The notes: generated by a model not told the origin, from the letters alone. 43,879 nt of DNA from Phycisphaerae bacterium (GCA_002709295.1 PAQL01000006.1:1-43879), one strand, 5' to 3'. Shown: positions 26,818 through 36,570, counted from the first letter of the stretch. A program made the numbers and translations.

Positions 26818-28050
26818 ATGCGCGTCCTGATGATCAACCAGGTCTTCTACCCCGACGTGGCGGCCACGGCGCAGCACGGTCACGATCTGGCCGCGGATCT
26901 GGTGCGCAACGGCCATCAGGTCACGGCGATCGCCTCCCGGTCCCTCTACGGCGACAAGGGATCGACGCTGCCCTCCCACGAGAACGCGGACGGCATCGAG
27001 ATCCACCGGGTCGGCCGTTCCTTCTTCGGCAAGGTCGGCATCGCGGGTCGCTTCGCGGACTTCCTGCTGTTCTACGTGGCCGCCCTGTTCAAGGCCCTGC
27101 TGCTCCCTCGACATGACGTGGTGATCTGCTTCACGCCCCCGCCGTTCATCGCGGTGGTCGGCAGGATCCTCCGCGTGTTCAAGAGATCCCGGTTCGTCTA
27201 CTGGGTGATGGATCTCTATCCCGACGTCGCGATCGCCGCCGGCCTGATGAAGGAACGAGGGCTCGGTGCCCGGGTGCTGGAGAGCATCAACCGCGCCTGC
27301 CTTCGCAAGGCCGACGCGGTGGTGGTGCTGGGCCGGTGCATGCGGGACCGGGTGCTTGCCAAGGGCGTGGATCCCTCGCGGGTGGAGCTCATCGGAGTCT
27401 GGAGCGATCACTCGGAGATCGATCCCGAATCCTCGAAGGTCAACAGCTACCGGGAGGAGTGGGGAATCGATGACCGCTGCCTGATCATGTACTCGGGCAA
27501 CTTCGGCATCGGTCACGAGGTGGACACCTTCCTCGAGGCGGCGCTGCGGCTGCGCGACGACGACTCCATCCGCTTCGCCTTCGTGGGAGGCGGCAAGAGG
27601 AAGGCGGATGTCGAGTCCTGGGTCGAGCGTCACGCTCTCCAGGAGACCTGCATCATCGCGCCCTATCAGCCCAGAGAGCGTCTCGGCGACCTGCTCACCG
27701 CGGCCGATGTCCATCTGGCCACCATGCTGCCGGGATGGTCCGGGGTCATGGTTCCCAGCAAGCTCTTCGGAGTGCTCGCCGCGGCGAGGCCTGTCCTCTT
27801 CATCGGTCCCGCGGAGAGCGAGGTCTCCCAGGTCGTCGCGGAGCTGGACTGCGGTTCGACCATCGCTCCCGGCGACATCGACGAACTGGTGGCCCGGATC
27901 CGGGATCTGGCCGGGAATCCGGAAGGGGCGAGAGCATCGGGTCATCGCGGCCGCGACGGGCTGCTTGAGGAACACGACGCTCCCCATCGCCTCCTCGCCT
28001 GGCGATCCCTTCTGGAGCGCGTCGTGTCCGGTGACCGGGGTTCGACATGA
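26818..28050 (+). CDS. GT4-family glycosyltransferase (WbuB-like)
   Basis: A 410-aa GT-B protein: N-terminal MRVLMINQVFYPDVAATAQHG with acceptor loop, a membrane-interacting hydrophobic stretch (FADFLLFYVAALFKALLLP), the middle YWVMDLYPDVAIAAG typical of WbuB/WcaI-like enzymes, and the C-terminal nucleotide domain (MYSGNFGIGHEVDTF, PSKLFGVLAAARPVLFI). The ATG is four bases after the fcl stop, so it is probably translationally coupled; a longer in-frame ORF inside fcl was rejected. Probably transfers a sugar, perhaps fucose or an N-acetylated hexose, during repeat assembly; the donor is not determinable. Overlaps the deacetylase start (ATGA). Confidence 0.9.
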   Translation: MRVLMINQVFYPDVAATAQHGHDLAADLVRNGHQVTAIASRSLYGDKGSTLPSHENADGIEIHRVGRSFFGKVGIAGRFADFLLFYVAALFKALLLPRHDVVICFTPPPFIAVVGRILRVFKRSRFVYWVMDLYPDVAIAAGLMKERGLGARVLESINRACLRKADAVVVLGRCMRDRVLAKGVDPSRVELIGVWSDHSEIDPESSKVNSYREEWGIDDRCLIMYSGNFGIGHEVDTFLEAALRLRDDDSIRFAFVGGGKRKADVESWVERHALQETCIIAPYQPRERLGDLLTAADVHLATMLPGWSGVMVPSKLFGVLAAARPVLFIGPAESEVSQVVAELDCGSTIAPGDIDELVARIRDLAGNPEGARASGHRGRDGLLEEHDAPHRLLAWRSLLERVVSGDRGST

Positions 28051-28934
28051 GTTCCGCGGGTTCTCACGACCCGGTGCACGGACTCTCCTTCGACATCGAG
28101 GACTGGTTTCACGTGATCGGAGTGCCGGAACTCGAGGACTCGACCACCTGGGCGGATCGTGAGAGTCTCGTCGAACGACGAACCGATCAGATCCTGCAGA
28201 TCTGCGACGACCACGGGGTCAAGGCGACCTTCTTCGTCGTGGGCTGGATCGCCGATCGTCACCCCGGACTGATGCGTCGCATCGCCGAGGCGGGGCACGA
28301 GTTCGGCTCGCACACCCACTGGCATCGGCTTCTCTTCACCCTCGATCGGCCGACCTTCCGCGAGGATCTCAGGCGATCGATCGCCTCGATCGAGGATCGC
28401 ACCGGCCTTCAGGTGCCCGGATTCAGGGCGCCGTGCTTCTCCCTGACTCCGGGCTGCGAATGGGTCGGGGACGAACTGCTCGACGCGGGAATTCGATACG
28501 ACGCGAGCCTCTTTCCCGTCCCTCGGGAGAACGGTGGCTATCCGTGCCCTCGGGCTCCGCATCTCTTCGAGACGCCCTCCGGTCGTCGGATCCCCACGCT
28601 TCCGATGAGCGTCGCGAGGATCGGTCCGGTGGTCACCGGATTCTCGGGGGGCAGCTACCTGCGGCTGCTGCCCATCCGTCTGGTGGAGAGCCTGTTCCGC
28701 CGCCGGGAGAAGGCGGGCATCCCGGGGGTGGTCTACCTGCATCCCAGGGACTTCGCGCCCGACTGCCCTCGGGTCCCCATGGGCCTGCGTCGCCGCTTCA
28801 ATCTCCATGCCGGACTGGCCTCCACGGAGAGGAAGTTGCGCCGTCTTCTGGAGCGATTCGCCTTCGTACCCTGTTCGGAGTTGGTGAACAGGCACTTTCC
28901 GGTCGATGAAGGGAACGCATGCTCGACGTCCTGA
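28047..28934 (+). CDS. polysaccharide deacetylase, exosortase-associated (XrtA-type)
   Basis: Removes acetyl groups from amino sugars of a polysaccharide. The 295-aa NodB-fold protein shows LSFDIEDWFHV (metal Asp region), ATFFVVGWIADRHP, the metal-binding GSHTHWHR, GFRAPCFSLT and the C-terminal block FSGGSYLRLLP, VVYLHPRDFAPDCPR with NLHAGLASTERKLRRLLERF. This extended C-terminal region (DUF3473-like) is characteristic of deacetylases that accompany exosortase/PEP-CTERM exopolysaccharide loci. No signal peptide is evident, as is common in that subgroup. It overlaps the preceding GT4 by four bases and the next gene by 16 bases, indicating a tight operon. Confidence 0.9.
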   Translation: MSSAGSHDPVHGLSFDIEDWFHVIGVPELEDSTTWADRESLVERRTDQILQICDDHGVKATFFVVGWIADRHPGLMRRIAEAGHEFGSHTHWHRLLFTLDRPTFREDLRRSIASIEDRTGLQVPGFRAPCFSLTPGCEWVGDELLDAGIRYDASLFPVPRENGGYPCPRAPHLFETPSGRRIPTLPMSVARIGPVVTGFSGGSYLRLLPIRLVESLFRRREKAGIPGVVYLHPRDFAPDCPRVPMGLRRRFNLHAGLASTERKLRRLLERFAFVPCSELVNRHFPVDEGNACSTS

Positions 28935-30646
28935 TCATCACGAAGAACGAGGCCGAGAACCTCCCCGCCTGTCTTGCCGGCCTCGCAGGCTGGACCAATC
29001 GGGTGTTCGTGGTCGATTCGGGTTCGACGGACGCCACCGAGGAGATCGCCGCCCAGTGGGGGGCGGAGTTCCGTCATCACGACTGGCCCGGGTACGCCGC
29101 TCAGAAGAACTGGGCTCTCGAGAACCTCGAGTTCGAGTCCGACTGGATCCTCATCGTCGATGCCGACGAGGTGGTCACCGCGGAGCTCCGCCTTCAGATC
29201 GAGGACGTTCTCGCGAAGGACGTCGAGGAGGTTCCCGAGACCGGGTTCCACCTCAACCGGCTCTTCATGTTCCTCGGCCGGCCGATCAGGCACTGCGGCT
29301 ACTTCCCGAGCTGGAACCTCAGGTTGTTCAAGAGAGGGAAGGCGCGGTACGAGGACCGGAGCGTCCATGAGCACATGTTCATCGACGGGATGGCGGGATA
29401 TCTGTCCGAGCCGATGATCCACGACGATCGCCGGGGCATCGAGCATTCGATCTCGAAGCACAACGACTACTCGTCCCTCGAGGCGACCGAGATCGCCAAG
29501 GGACTCGATTCGGTCCGTCTTCCCGCCGCGGGGCTGGAGTCGAACCTGTTCGGGAACACGCTCGCTCGTCGTCGCTGGTTCAAGCAGCGGGTCTACCACC
29601 TCCTGCCGTTTCCGTGGGTGTTCCGCTTCCTCTACATGTTCTTCTGGCGGCGGGGTTTCCTCGACGGTCACGCCGGGTTCCGATTCAGCCTCTTCATCTC
29701 CGCCTACGAGTTCCTGATCTCGCTGAAGATCCGGGAGATCGGGCTTCAGCTCCAGCCTCGTCCGGTGATCGAGCATCCCGAGCCCGTCGAGAAGGACATC
29801 CCGGTGACCGTGGTGGTTCCGGTGCTGAACGAGGAACGGAACCTTCCCGCCTGCCTCAGTCGCCTGGCCCGCTTCGCGAGGGTGATCGTGGTCGATTCGG
29901 GATCCACCGACCGGACCCGCGAGATCGCGGCGGAGTACGGCGCGGAGTTCGTCGACTTCCGCTGGGACGGTCAGTTCCCCAAGAAGCGGAACTGGATGCT
30001 GCGGAACCATGAGTTCGAGACCGACTGGATCCTGTTCCTCGATGCAGACGAGTACGTGAGCGAGGAATTCTGCGACGAGCTTGCGAAGGTCCTCCCGGAA
30101 TCGGATCACTCCGGGATGTGGCTCACCTACCACAACCATTTCATGGGTCGCTACATGCGGCACGGCGAGGCCTTCACGAAGCTCGCCCTGATCCGATACG
30201 GCGCCGGCGAGTACGAGCGGATCGAGGAGGATCACTGGAGCCACCTCGACATGGAGGTTCACGAGCATCCGGTGCTGGAGGGGACGATCGGCCGGATCTC
30301 GGCCCCCATCGACCACGACGACTACAAGGGGCTCCACTCCTACATCCGCAAGCACAACGAGTATTCGTCCTGGGAGGCCCGCCGTTACATCAAGCTTCTG
30401 GAGCAGGGTTCGGAGGCGAGGACCCACTTCACCCGACGTCAGCGATTCAAGTACCGCATGCTTCGGAGCTGGTGGCTCGCCCCCGCGCACTTCTTCTCGA
30501 GCTGGATCCTCAAGCTGGGAATCCTCGATGGCCGTGCCGGCTTCGCCTTCGCGATGCTCAAGGTCATCTACTTCTTCCAGATCCGTCTCAAGATCATCGA
30601 GCTGGAACTCCGGGACGACGAGGTCGCACCGAAGCCGGGATCCTGA
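28919..30646 (+). CDS. tandem-duplicated GT2 glycosyltransferase (two WaaE-like domains)
   Basis: A 575-aa protein composed of two homologous GT-A domains of about 285 residues. Domain 1 has LDVLIITKNEAENLPACL, VVDSGSTDATEEIAA and the DXD-like IVDADEV; domain 2 repeats this as VTVVVPVLNEERNLPACL, VVDSGSTDRTREIAA and FLDADEY. Both end with a similar hydrophobic C-terminus (DGHAGFRFSLFISAYEFLI; DGRAGFAFAMLKVIYFFQI). Single-domain homologues (WaaE/KdtX-like) are about 250-290 aa, so this is an internal duplication with fusion. Both halves keep their DXD, so two successive transfers by one polypeptide is a reasonable inference. AGGG precedes the ATG, which lies inside the deacetylase gene. Confidence 0.9.
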   Translation: MLDVLIITKNEAENLPACLAGLAGWTNRVFVVDSGSTDATEEIAAQWGAEFRHHDWPGYAAQKNWALENLEFESDWILIVDADEVVTAELRLQIEDVLAKDVEEVPETGFHLNRLFMFLGRPIRHCGYFPSWNLRLFKRGKARYEDRSVHEHMFIDGMAGYLSEPMIHDDRRGIEHSISKHNDYSSLEATEIAKGLDSVRLPAAGLESNLFGNTLARRRWFKQRVYHLLPFPWVFRFLYMFFWRRGFLDGHAGFRFSLFISAYEFLISLKIREIGLQLQPRPVIEHPEPVEKDIPVTVVVPVLNEERNLPACLSRLARFARVIVVDSGSTDRTREIAAEYGAEFVDFRWDGQFPKKRNWMLRNHEFETDWILFLDADEYVSEEFCDELAKVLPESDHSGMWLTYHNHFMGRYMRHGEAFTKLALIRYGAGEYERIEEDHWSHLDMEVHEHPVLEGTIGRISAPIDHDDYKGLHSYIRKHNEYSSWEARRYIKLLEQGSEARTHFTRRQRFKYRMLRSWWLAPAHFFSSWILKLGILDGRAGFAFAMLKVIYFFQIRLKIIELELRDDEVAPKPGS

Positions 30647-30678
30647 GCGGTTCCGGTTCGGGCCGATCCTCGCGGAGT

Positions 30679-31290
30679 TCAGTCCTTGAACTTCCGGGTG
30701 CCCACGGGGTTCGCGGGGTTGCCGACCACGATCGTCCAGGGGGCGGCGTCCCGAACCACCACGCTGGCGGCACCGACCACCACGCCCTCCCCGATCGTCA
30801 CCCCGGGCATCACGAAGGCCTTCGCGCCCAGAAAGGCGTGTTCCCCGATGTCGATGGGCGCCACGATCAGGGGAAGTGCCCGCACGGAGAGATCGTGGGA
30901 TCCACCGCAGAGGTAGCCGTGCTGGGCGACGGTGCAGTGGGCGCGAAGGATGCACTCGCCAAGGTTGTAGACCTCCGCTCCATCGCCGAGGCAGGCGCGG
31001 TCGTGCATCTCGAGCTGCCAGGGCACGCGGATCCGCGCGCTTGAAGCGACGTAGGGCCGCCCCGTGATCCGACATCCGAAGATCCTCAGGACGAGGAGCC
31101 TCCAGAAGTTCGCGGGGCCGGGGGTCCAACGACAGGTGAGCAGCCAGACGAGGGCGAACAGCTTGACCCCCAGCTGCTCCTTCCGGGACCAGGGACTTCG
31201 ATAGGCATCGTCCTGGTCCGGCTGCTTGAGCTGGTACCGGTCACGCGGTCGCGTGGCGGGAGAGTCGCTGTTCTGGCTGGAATCGGTCAC
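30679..31290 (-). CDS. WcaF-like hexapeptide-repeat acyltransferase
   Basis: Probably O-acetylates a sugar of the glycan using acetyl-CoA. The 203-aa protein has an N-terminal extension with one hydrophobic stretch (LFALVWLLTCRW), then left-handed beta-helix hexapeptide repeats (IRVPWQLEMHDRACLGDGAEVYNL, IDIGEHAFLGAKAFVMPGVTIGEGVVVGAASVV) and the closing VVGNPANPVGTRKF typical of colanic-acid type WcaF and related transferases. It begins with GTG overlapping the stop of the preceding GT4 gene (GTGA), so the pair forms a leftward operon. Confidence 0.88.
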   Translation of the reverse strand: MTDSSQNSDSPATRPRDRYQLKQPDQDDAYRSPWSRKEQLGVKLFALVWLLTCRWTPGPANFWRLLVLRIFGCRITGRPYVASSARIRVPWQLEMHDRACLGDGAEVYNLGECILRAHCTVAQHGYLCGGSHDLSVRALPLIVAPIDIGEHAFLGAKAFVMPGVTIGEGVVVGAASVVVRDAAPWTIVVGNPANPVGTRKFKD

Positions 31291-32447
31291 GAGTCTGCTC
31301 CGCGGAGCGTCTGGATCGAGTCGGTGAAGTCCTCGAGGTACCGGTCGGCGATCGCTTCAAGACCGTATCGGCCAGCAGCCTCGACCGCCGCCTGCGAGAG
31401 TCGGCTTCGGAGTTCGGAATCTCCGGCAAGGGTGCTCAGATGGTCCGCGAGACGGTCGATCTCACCATCCCCTCTTTCGAAGACCAGCCCGGTCTCCCGA
31501 TCACGGATGTAGGCCGAGTACTGAGGCAGGTCCGCCACCACGGGTGGCAGCCCGCAGGCCATGGCCTCCAGCGGGGCCACCGGAGAAGCCTCTCCGCGGG
31601 CGGCGATCGAGGGATAGCAGTAGAGATCCGCCGCACGGAGCTCGTCGGCCAGGGCGTTCGGATCGGCGACGCCGCCCGGCAGTTCGAGGGGGGCATCCCC
31701 CGCGAGCGATCGAAGCTGCTCGACGTATTCGGGGCCGCCGCCGCCATCGGAACGAGCGGCGGGTCCGACGAGCCGGAGGGAGAAGTCGTGCCCGGCGGCC
31801 CGGAGCCGGCCCCAGGCCTCGACCAGCAGATGCAGCCCCTTTTCAGGATGGATTCGGCCCGTGTAGAGGATGCGGGCCGGGCCCCGGTCCGAGGCTTCGG
31901 ATCCTTCCGATCCGGGATGGAACACGTCGAGATCGACGGGGTTTCCGATCAGCTTGATCCGGGATGCCGTCTCCGGGCGTTCATCCGTGATTCCGTCGAC
32001 GATCGCCTGGGAGACCGTGGAGATTCGATCGACTCCGCCGTAGAGCCACATCTGACCCTTGGGGAATCGCTGGATGTGCATGTTCAGCACGCCGATCCGT
32101 CTGCGGACTCGATTTCGGCGGGATCGAAGCAGCCAGGGCAGCCAGAAGCAGTTGGTCACCGTGACATCGGCATCGGGCAGGAGGCGGGCGGCCTTTCGAG
32201 ACCAGCCGAAGTCTCTCAGGATGTCGATCTTCACGTGGCGAGTGCGATCCAGCAGCGGCAGCCTGCGGTATTCGAGCCCGTCGATGCGGTCGCCACGGGG
32301 AAGGTCCGGATGATCCGGCCCCACCATGACGAGCTCGTGCCCCCGGTCCTGGAAGACCCGGGCGAGCTGCCACCACACCTTCTCGATCGCACCACTCGGT
32401 GCCGGAGGAGGGGGCTTGAACGGCCCGAGCACGATTGTGATTCGCAT
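31287..32447 (-). CDS. GT4-family glycosyltransferase
   Basis: A 386-aa GT-B enzyme. The N-terminus has the acceptor loop (PFKPPPPAPSGAIEKVWWQLA), the middle has VSTVSQ-like ISTVSQAIVDG, and the C-terminal domain has ILYTGRIHPEKGLHLLVEAW and the EX7E element EASPVAPLE followed by AMACGLPPVV. I start it at 32447, where the family N-terminus MRITIVLGPF begins and GGGAG lies nine bases upstream; a much longer in-frame ORF runs antisense through cysS and is not real. Divergent from cysS with about 105 bases between starts; downstream it is coupled to the acyltransferase. Confidence 0.9.
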   Translation of the reverse strand: MRITIVLGPFKPPPPAPSGAIEKVWWQLARVFQDRGHELVMVGPDHPDLPRGDRIDGLEYRRLPLLDRTRHVKIDILRDFGWSRKAARLLPDADVTVTNCFWLPWLLRSRRNRVRRRIGVLNMHIQRFPKGQMWLYGGVDRISTVSQAIVDGITDERPETASRIKLIGNPVDLDVFHPGSEGSEASDRGPARILYTGRIHPEKGLHLLVEAWGRLRAAGHDFSLRLVGPAARSDGGGGPEYVEQLRSLAGDAPLELPGGVADPNALADELRAADLYCYPSIAARGEASPVAPLEAMACGLPPVVADLPQYSAYIRDRETGLVFERGDGEIDRLADHLSTLAGDSELRSRLSQAAVEAAGRYGLEAIADRYLEDFTDSIQTLRGADS

Positions 32448-32552
32448 CGTCGGCGTCTCCCGCGGGCGGAGATCCGCCACATCCGTAGGATACGGATCGT
32501 CGTGGGTCATGATCGCCCCACGGGCACTTCCCGGCATCGAAAGGTTCGATCG

Positions 32553-34106
32553 ATGACGCTTCGTCTGCACGACACCCTCGAACGCCGCCAGGTCGACTTC
32601 ACCCCGGTCGACCCTGACGGCCCCGTGACCTTCTACACCTGCGGGCCCACGGTCTACGACTACGCCCACATCGGGAACTTCAGGTCCTTCCTCAATGCCG
32701 ACGTGCTCAGGCGGACCCTCGAGTTCCTGGGCCACGAGGTCCGTCACGTGATGAACATCACGGATGTCGGCCACATGACCGAGGACGGGGTCGCGGACGG
32801 GGGTGGCGAGGACAAGATGGCGGTCGCCGGACGTCGGCTGCTCGAAAGCAAGAAGTCCGGAACCCTGCCCGACGACGTCGAGATCGATCCCACCGATCCA
32901 CTCGCCATCGCGGACTTCTATGCCGCGGCCTTCATCGAGGACGCAAGACTCCTGGGCCTGACGGTGGTCGAGGACGCCGATGCGGATCCGACCCTCATGC
33001 CCCGACCCACCCAATGGGTCGATGAGATGATCGCCCTGATCGAGCGACTGATCGAGGGTGGCAACGCGTATGTCGGTGGTGATGGAGCCGTCTACTTCTC
33101 GGTGACCAGCTTTCCCGACTACGGCCGCCTCTCCGGCAATTCCCTCGAGGGACTCAAGGAGGGGGAGGGCGGTCGAGTCAACGAGGCGAACCAGGCGGCG
33201 AAGCGTCATCCCGCGGACTTCCTGCTGTGGAAGCCCGATGCGACCCATCTCATGCGATGGCCGAGCCCGTGGGGGGAGGGATACCCCGGGTGGCATCTCG
33301 AGTGCAGTGCGATGGCGCTCGGTCTCCTCGCCCCCTCCGAGGGCGAGCACGCCGGAACGATCGACATCCACTCCGGTGGAGAGGACAACATCTTCCCTCA
33401 TCACGAGTGCGAGATCGCCCAGAGCTGCGCCGCGACCGGAGCCAGTCGCTTCGCGCGGTACTGGTTCCACACTCGCCATCTCGTGGTCGAAGGGGAGAAG
33501 ATGTCGAAGTCCAGGGGCAACTTCTTCACGGTCCGGGACATCCTCGCCCGAGGTGCGACGCCCGCGGCGTTGCGACTGGAGCTGGTGAGAACCCACTACC
33601 GGCAGAATGCCAACTTCACCCTTCAAGGGCTTCGAGACTGCGGTCGCATGGTCGACCGATGGTGCCGGCTTCGGGACGCCCTCGAGGCTGGAAGGGTCGT
33701 CGCCGGTGAGGGGCCGGGTCCGCTGGAGTCCGCGATTCCCGCATTCACCGAGGCGATCAGCGACGACCTCAATCTCGCGCGGGCGATCGGCGTGCTGAAC
33801 GAGGCGGTGAGTGCCGGTCGCGTGGACGAGGATGCGATCGGCGATCCCGATCGGGCGGCCGCGGAACTCGCCGCCCTGCGACGGATGGATCATGTCCTCG
33901 GCGTGCTCGATCGCAACGAGGCTCCGACCAGTGATGCCGACGATGACCTCGCGATCGAGGTCGAATCGAGGATCGTCGCCCGGTCCGAGGCCAAGTCCAG
34001 GAAGGACTGGGCCGCGGCCGATGCCATACGAGACGAGCTCGCCGCAATGGGCGTCGCCATCAAGGACGGCCCCGAAGGCACCACCTGGTCACGGATCGTC
34101 GAATGA
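32553..34106 (+). CDS. cysS: cysteinyl-tRNA synthetase
   Basis: Charges tRNA-Cys in translation. The 517-aa class I synthetase shows the zinc-ligand Cys30 and HIGH-like HIGN (39-42) in TCGPTVYDYAHIGN, further zinc ligands in HLECSAM and the GGEDNIFPHHECE stretch, and KMSKS at 316-320. Length is slightly above the usual 460-480 because of an insertion after MTEDGVADGGGEDKMAVAG. The ATG at 32553 was chosen since the conserved N-terminal LRLHDTL starts there; the longer upstream frame overlaps the divergent GT4 gene. Its stop overlaps coaE (ATGA). Confidence 0.97.
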   Translation: MTLRLHDTLERRQVDFTPVDPDGPVTFYTCGPTVYDYAHIGNFRSFLNADVLRRTLEFLGHEVRHVMNITDVGHMTEDGVADGGGEDKMAVAGRRLLESKKSGTLPDDVEIDPTDPLAIADFYAAAFIEDARLLGLTVVEDADADPTLMPRPTQWVDEMIALIERLIEGGNAYVGGDGAVYFSVTSFPDYGRLSGNSLEGLKEGEGGRVNEANQAAKRHPADFLLWKPDATHLMRWPSPWGEGYPGWHLECSAMALGLLAPSEGEHAGTIDIHSGGEDNIFPHHECEIAQSCAATGASRFARYWFHTRHLVVEGEKMSKSRGNFFTVRDILARGATPAALRLELVRTHYRQNANFTLQGLRDCGRMVDRWCRLRDALEAGRVVAGEGPGPLESAIPAFTEAISDDLNLARAIGVLNEAVSAGRVDEDAIGDPDRAAAELAALRRMDHVLGVLDRNEAPTSDADDDLAIEVESRIVARSEAKSRKDWAAADAIRDELAAMGVAIKDGPEGTTWSRIVE

Positions 34107-34726
34107 CCGCATCGACTCCGCATCGAACCGGCCGACCGCCGGTGATCGGCCTGACCGGAGGCATCGGGGCGGGCAAGAGCACCGTGGCCCGAATCCTCGA
34201 AGGCATGGGGTGCGTGGTCAGTGATTCCGATCGCGATGCCGCGGCGGTCATCGAGACGCCGGAGGTGCTGGAGCGATTGAAGGCGTGGTGGGGGCACGAG
34301 ATCGTGGGACCCGACGGAACACCCGACCGCCGGGCGATCGCCGCGCGGGTCTTCGACGATCCGAGGGAGCGGGGTCGATTGGAGAACCTGGTGCATCCGC
34401 TCGTTCATGAGCGGAGACGGCAGCGCTTCGCGGAGGCGGATTCCGACACCAGGGCTCTGGTGATCGATGCGCCGCTGCTCTTCGAAGCAGGGCTCGACGA
34501 GGAGTGCGACGCGGTCATCTTCGTCGATGCATCCCGCGAGCTTCGTCTCGAACGAGTGAGGTCCGAACGTGGATGGGATGAATCGGAGATCGATCGACGG
34601 GAGGCGGCTCAGCTTCCCATCGATGAGAAACGCCGACGAGCCACCACGGTGATCGCGAACAACGCCGCGGCCGACCGACTCGAGATGGATGTCCGGGCCT
34701 TCCTGGAGTCGATGCCCCGGCATTGA
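34103..34726 (+). CDS. coaE: dephospho-CoA kinase
   Basis: Phosphorylates dephospho-CoA in the last step of coenzyme A synthesis. The 207-aa P-loop kinase has GGIGAGKS at 19-26, DSDRDAAAVI, the CoA-domain helix RRAIAARVFDDPRERGRLENLVHP and the DAPLLFEAGLDEECDAVIFVDAS segment. Length and motifs are normal. Starts within the cysS stop (ATGA), so it should be translated from the same mRNA. Confidence 0.95.
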   Translation: MTASTPHRTGRPPVIGLTGGIGAGKSTVARILEGMGCVVSDSDRDAAAVIETPEVLERLKAWWGHEIVGPDGTPDRRAIAARVFDDPRERGRLENLVHPLVHERRRQRFAEADSDTRALVIDAPLLFEAGLDEECDAVIFVDASRELRLERVRSERGWDESEIDRREAAQLPIDEKRRRATTVIANNAAADRLEMDVRAFLESMPRH

Positions 34727-34830
34727 TCCCGGCAATCGGGGGAGCCCCTCGAGCCATTGTTATAGGACTTTCGGGGCCGATCTTCATCCGAGGTGGCCGG
34801 CTCGACCCGGATCGTCGGCATGGGCCGGAT

Positions 34831-34859
34831 TTGACCTCCGGACGCTGACCGTCCATCAT
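34831..34859 (+). promoter_or_regulatory. candidate sigma-70 promoter of rho
   Basis: TTGACC (34831-34836), a 17-base spacer and CATCAT (34854-34859) resemble -35 and -10 boxes. The coaE-rho gap (280 bases) contains no gene; a leader of about 140 bases would precede rho, consistent with autoregulated rho genes elsewhere. Confidence 0.45.
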
Positions 34860-35005
34860 TCCCGCAGGTCGATCGCTCTCTCGATCGACATCCCCCCGTC
34901 CACGCCGCCGAGATCCCGATGCTCGCCGCTTCGAAAGCGGTGGAGACCGATCGATCGAAGTCACTTCGCGGCGTCGACCAATCCCCTCAACGGTCGCCCT
35001 CGATC

Positions 35006-36454
35006 ATGGCCAGCAAGTCACGTCGTCGTCGTCGCAAGTCCGGCGGCTCCTCGTCGAATCCCAATGGCGCCAGTCCGACCTCGGTCACGCTCGCGCCCGG
35101 ATCGGTCCCCACGGATGAGCAGCTCGAGCAGGAGGCCGCCGAACTGGAGGCCGAACTGCAGGAGCGGTACGACCTCGCGAAGAAGGACGGCCTCGACCTC
35201 ACCAAGCTCCAGAAGATGAAGCTCGAGGAACTCCTCAAGCTCGCCAAGAAGGAGAAGGACGAGGACCCCGGAAACCTTCCGAAGCAGAAGCTCGTCTTCG
35301 AGATCCTCAGGAAGCGGGCCGAGAAGGCCGGCCTGATGATGGCCGAAGGCACCCTCGAGGTCATGGCCGAGGGGTTCGGCTTCCTTCGAAGTCCCGAATA
35401 CAGCTACCTCCCGTGCGCCGACGACGTGTACGTCAGCCCGAGTCAGATCCGTCGGTTCGCGCTGCGTCGAGGCCAGGTCGTGAAGGGTCTGATCCGTCCG
35501 CCGAAGGAGGCCGAGACCTACTTCGCCCTGCTCCGCGTCGAGGAGGTCAACGGCAACGATCCGAAGGTGCTTCAGACCCTGCCGACCTTCGAAAACCTCA
35601 CGCCGCTGCATCCGAACCAGCGGATCCAGCTGGAACTCCCCGAGGAACCGACCCGTCTCGAGCCCAGGATCATCGACATGGTCACGCCGCTCGGCTTCGG
35701 CCAGCGAGCCCTGATCGTCGCTCCGCCGCGTACCGGCAAGACCGTCATCCTCCAGCAGATCACCAATGCGATCGCGAAGAATCACGATGACGTCCACGTC
35801 ATCGTGCTTCTGATCGATGAACGTCCGGAGGAAGTGACCGACTTCAAGCGGAACACTCCCGAACAGGTCGAGGTGGTGGCGAGCACGTTCGACGAGGAGG
35901 CCTCCCGGCACATCGCGATCAGCGAGATCGTCATGGAGAAGGCGCGGCGGATGGTGGAGTTCGGTCAGGACGTGATCATCCTGCTCGACTCGATCACCAG
36001 GCTCGCCCGCGGCTACAACAACGCCATGACCGGATCCGGAAAGATCGGCTCCGGTGGTGTCGACAACGCGGCGCTGATCAAGCCGAAGAAGTTCTTCGGA
36101 TCGGCTCGGAACATCGAGGACGGCGGCTCCCTCACGATCATCGGAACCGCCCTCGTGGACACCGGCAGCCGGGCCGACGAGGTGATCTTCGAGGAGTTCA
36201 AGGGCACCGGCAACGCGGAGCTCCACCTCGATCGCAAGCTGGTCGAGAAGCGGGTCTATCCCGCGATCGACATCGCCGCTTCGGGCACCCGTCGCGAGGA
36301 ACTGCTCCTTGATCCTCAGGAGCATGAATTGATCACGCGATTGAGGAAGGTCGTCTCGGACATGAACGTGGTGGAGGCGATGGAGCTGCTTCGCTCCCGT
36401 CTGGCCAAGACCAAGAGCAATGGCGAGTTCCTGATGACCATGTCGATGGGATGA
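35006..36454 (+). CDS. rho: transcription termination factor Rho
   Basis: Hexameric RNA helicase that ends transcription. The 482-aa form (start 35006, [11 protein letters not shown]) has a basic N-terminal extension, a charged Lys/Glu helix region, the RNA-binding cold-shock-like domain ([30 protein letters not shown]), the Walker A motif APPRTGKT (239-246, Lys245), Walker [16 protein letters not shown] and the Q-loop/R-loop region [12 protein letters not shown] start 29 codons earlier (34919) is possible; neither has a clear ribosome-binding site. The extra N-terminal residues are common in high-GC phyla. Its stop overlaps an ATG of the next frame. Confidence 0.95.
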   Translation: MASKSRRRRRKSGGSSSNPNGASPTSVTLAPGSVPTDEQLEQEAAELEAELQERYDLAKKDGLDLTKLQKMKLEELLKLAKKEKDEDPGNLPKQKLVFEILRKRAEKAGLMMAEGTLEVMAEGFGFLRSPEYSYLPCADDVYVSPSQIRRFALRRGQVVKGLIRPPKEAETYFALLRVEEVNGNDPKVLQTLPTFENLTPLHPNQRIQLELPEEPTRLEPRIIDMVTPLGFGQRALIVAPPRTGKTVILQQITNAIAKNHDDVHVIVLLIDERPEEVTDFKRNTPEQVEVVASTFDEEASRHIAISEIVMEKARRMVEFGQDVIILLDSITRLARGYNNAMTGSGKIGSGGVDNAALIKPKKFFGSARNIEDGGSLTIIGTALVDTGSRADEVIFEEFKGTGNAELHLDRKLVEKRVYPAIDIAASGTRREELLLDPQEHELITRLRKVVSDMNVVEAMELLRSRLAKTKSNGEFLMTMSMG

Positions 36455-36570
36455 TCGGAGGATGGAACCGGACCCCGGAGTTCCGCGGACGGAACCGGGA
36501 CCCCCGGGCTTCCATGTCGGATTTCCGGCCTCAGGAGTCGGACGCAGAGCCCCAGCCGCGGAGAGCCAAA

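Noticed and set aside
28733-31129. 798-aa minus-strand frame antisense to the deacetylase and tandem GT2 genes
   Set aside because: Low-complexity composition, no family resemblance, and both sense genes have strong motifs and overlapping operon starts.
32448-33893. N-terminal extension of the GT4 gene running antisense through cysS
   Set aside because: The GT4 family N-terminus starts at 32447, and cysS is unmistakable on the other strand.
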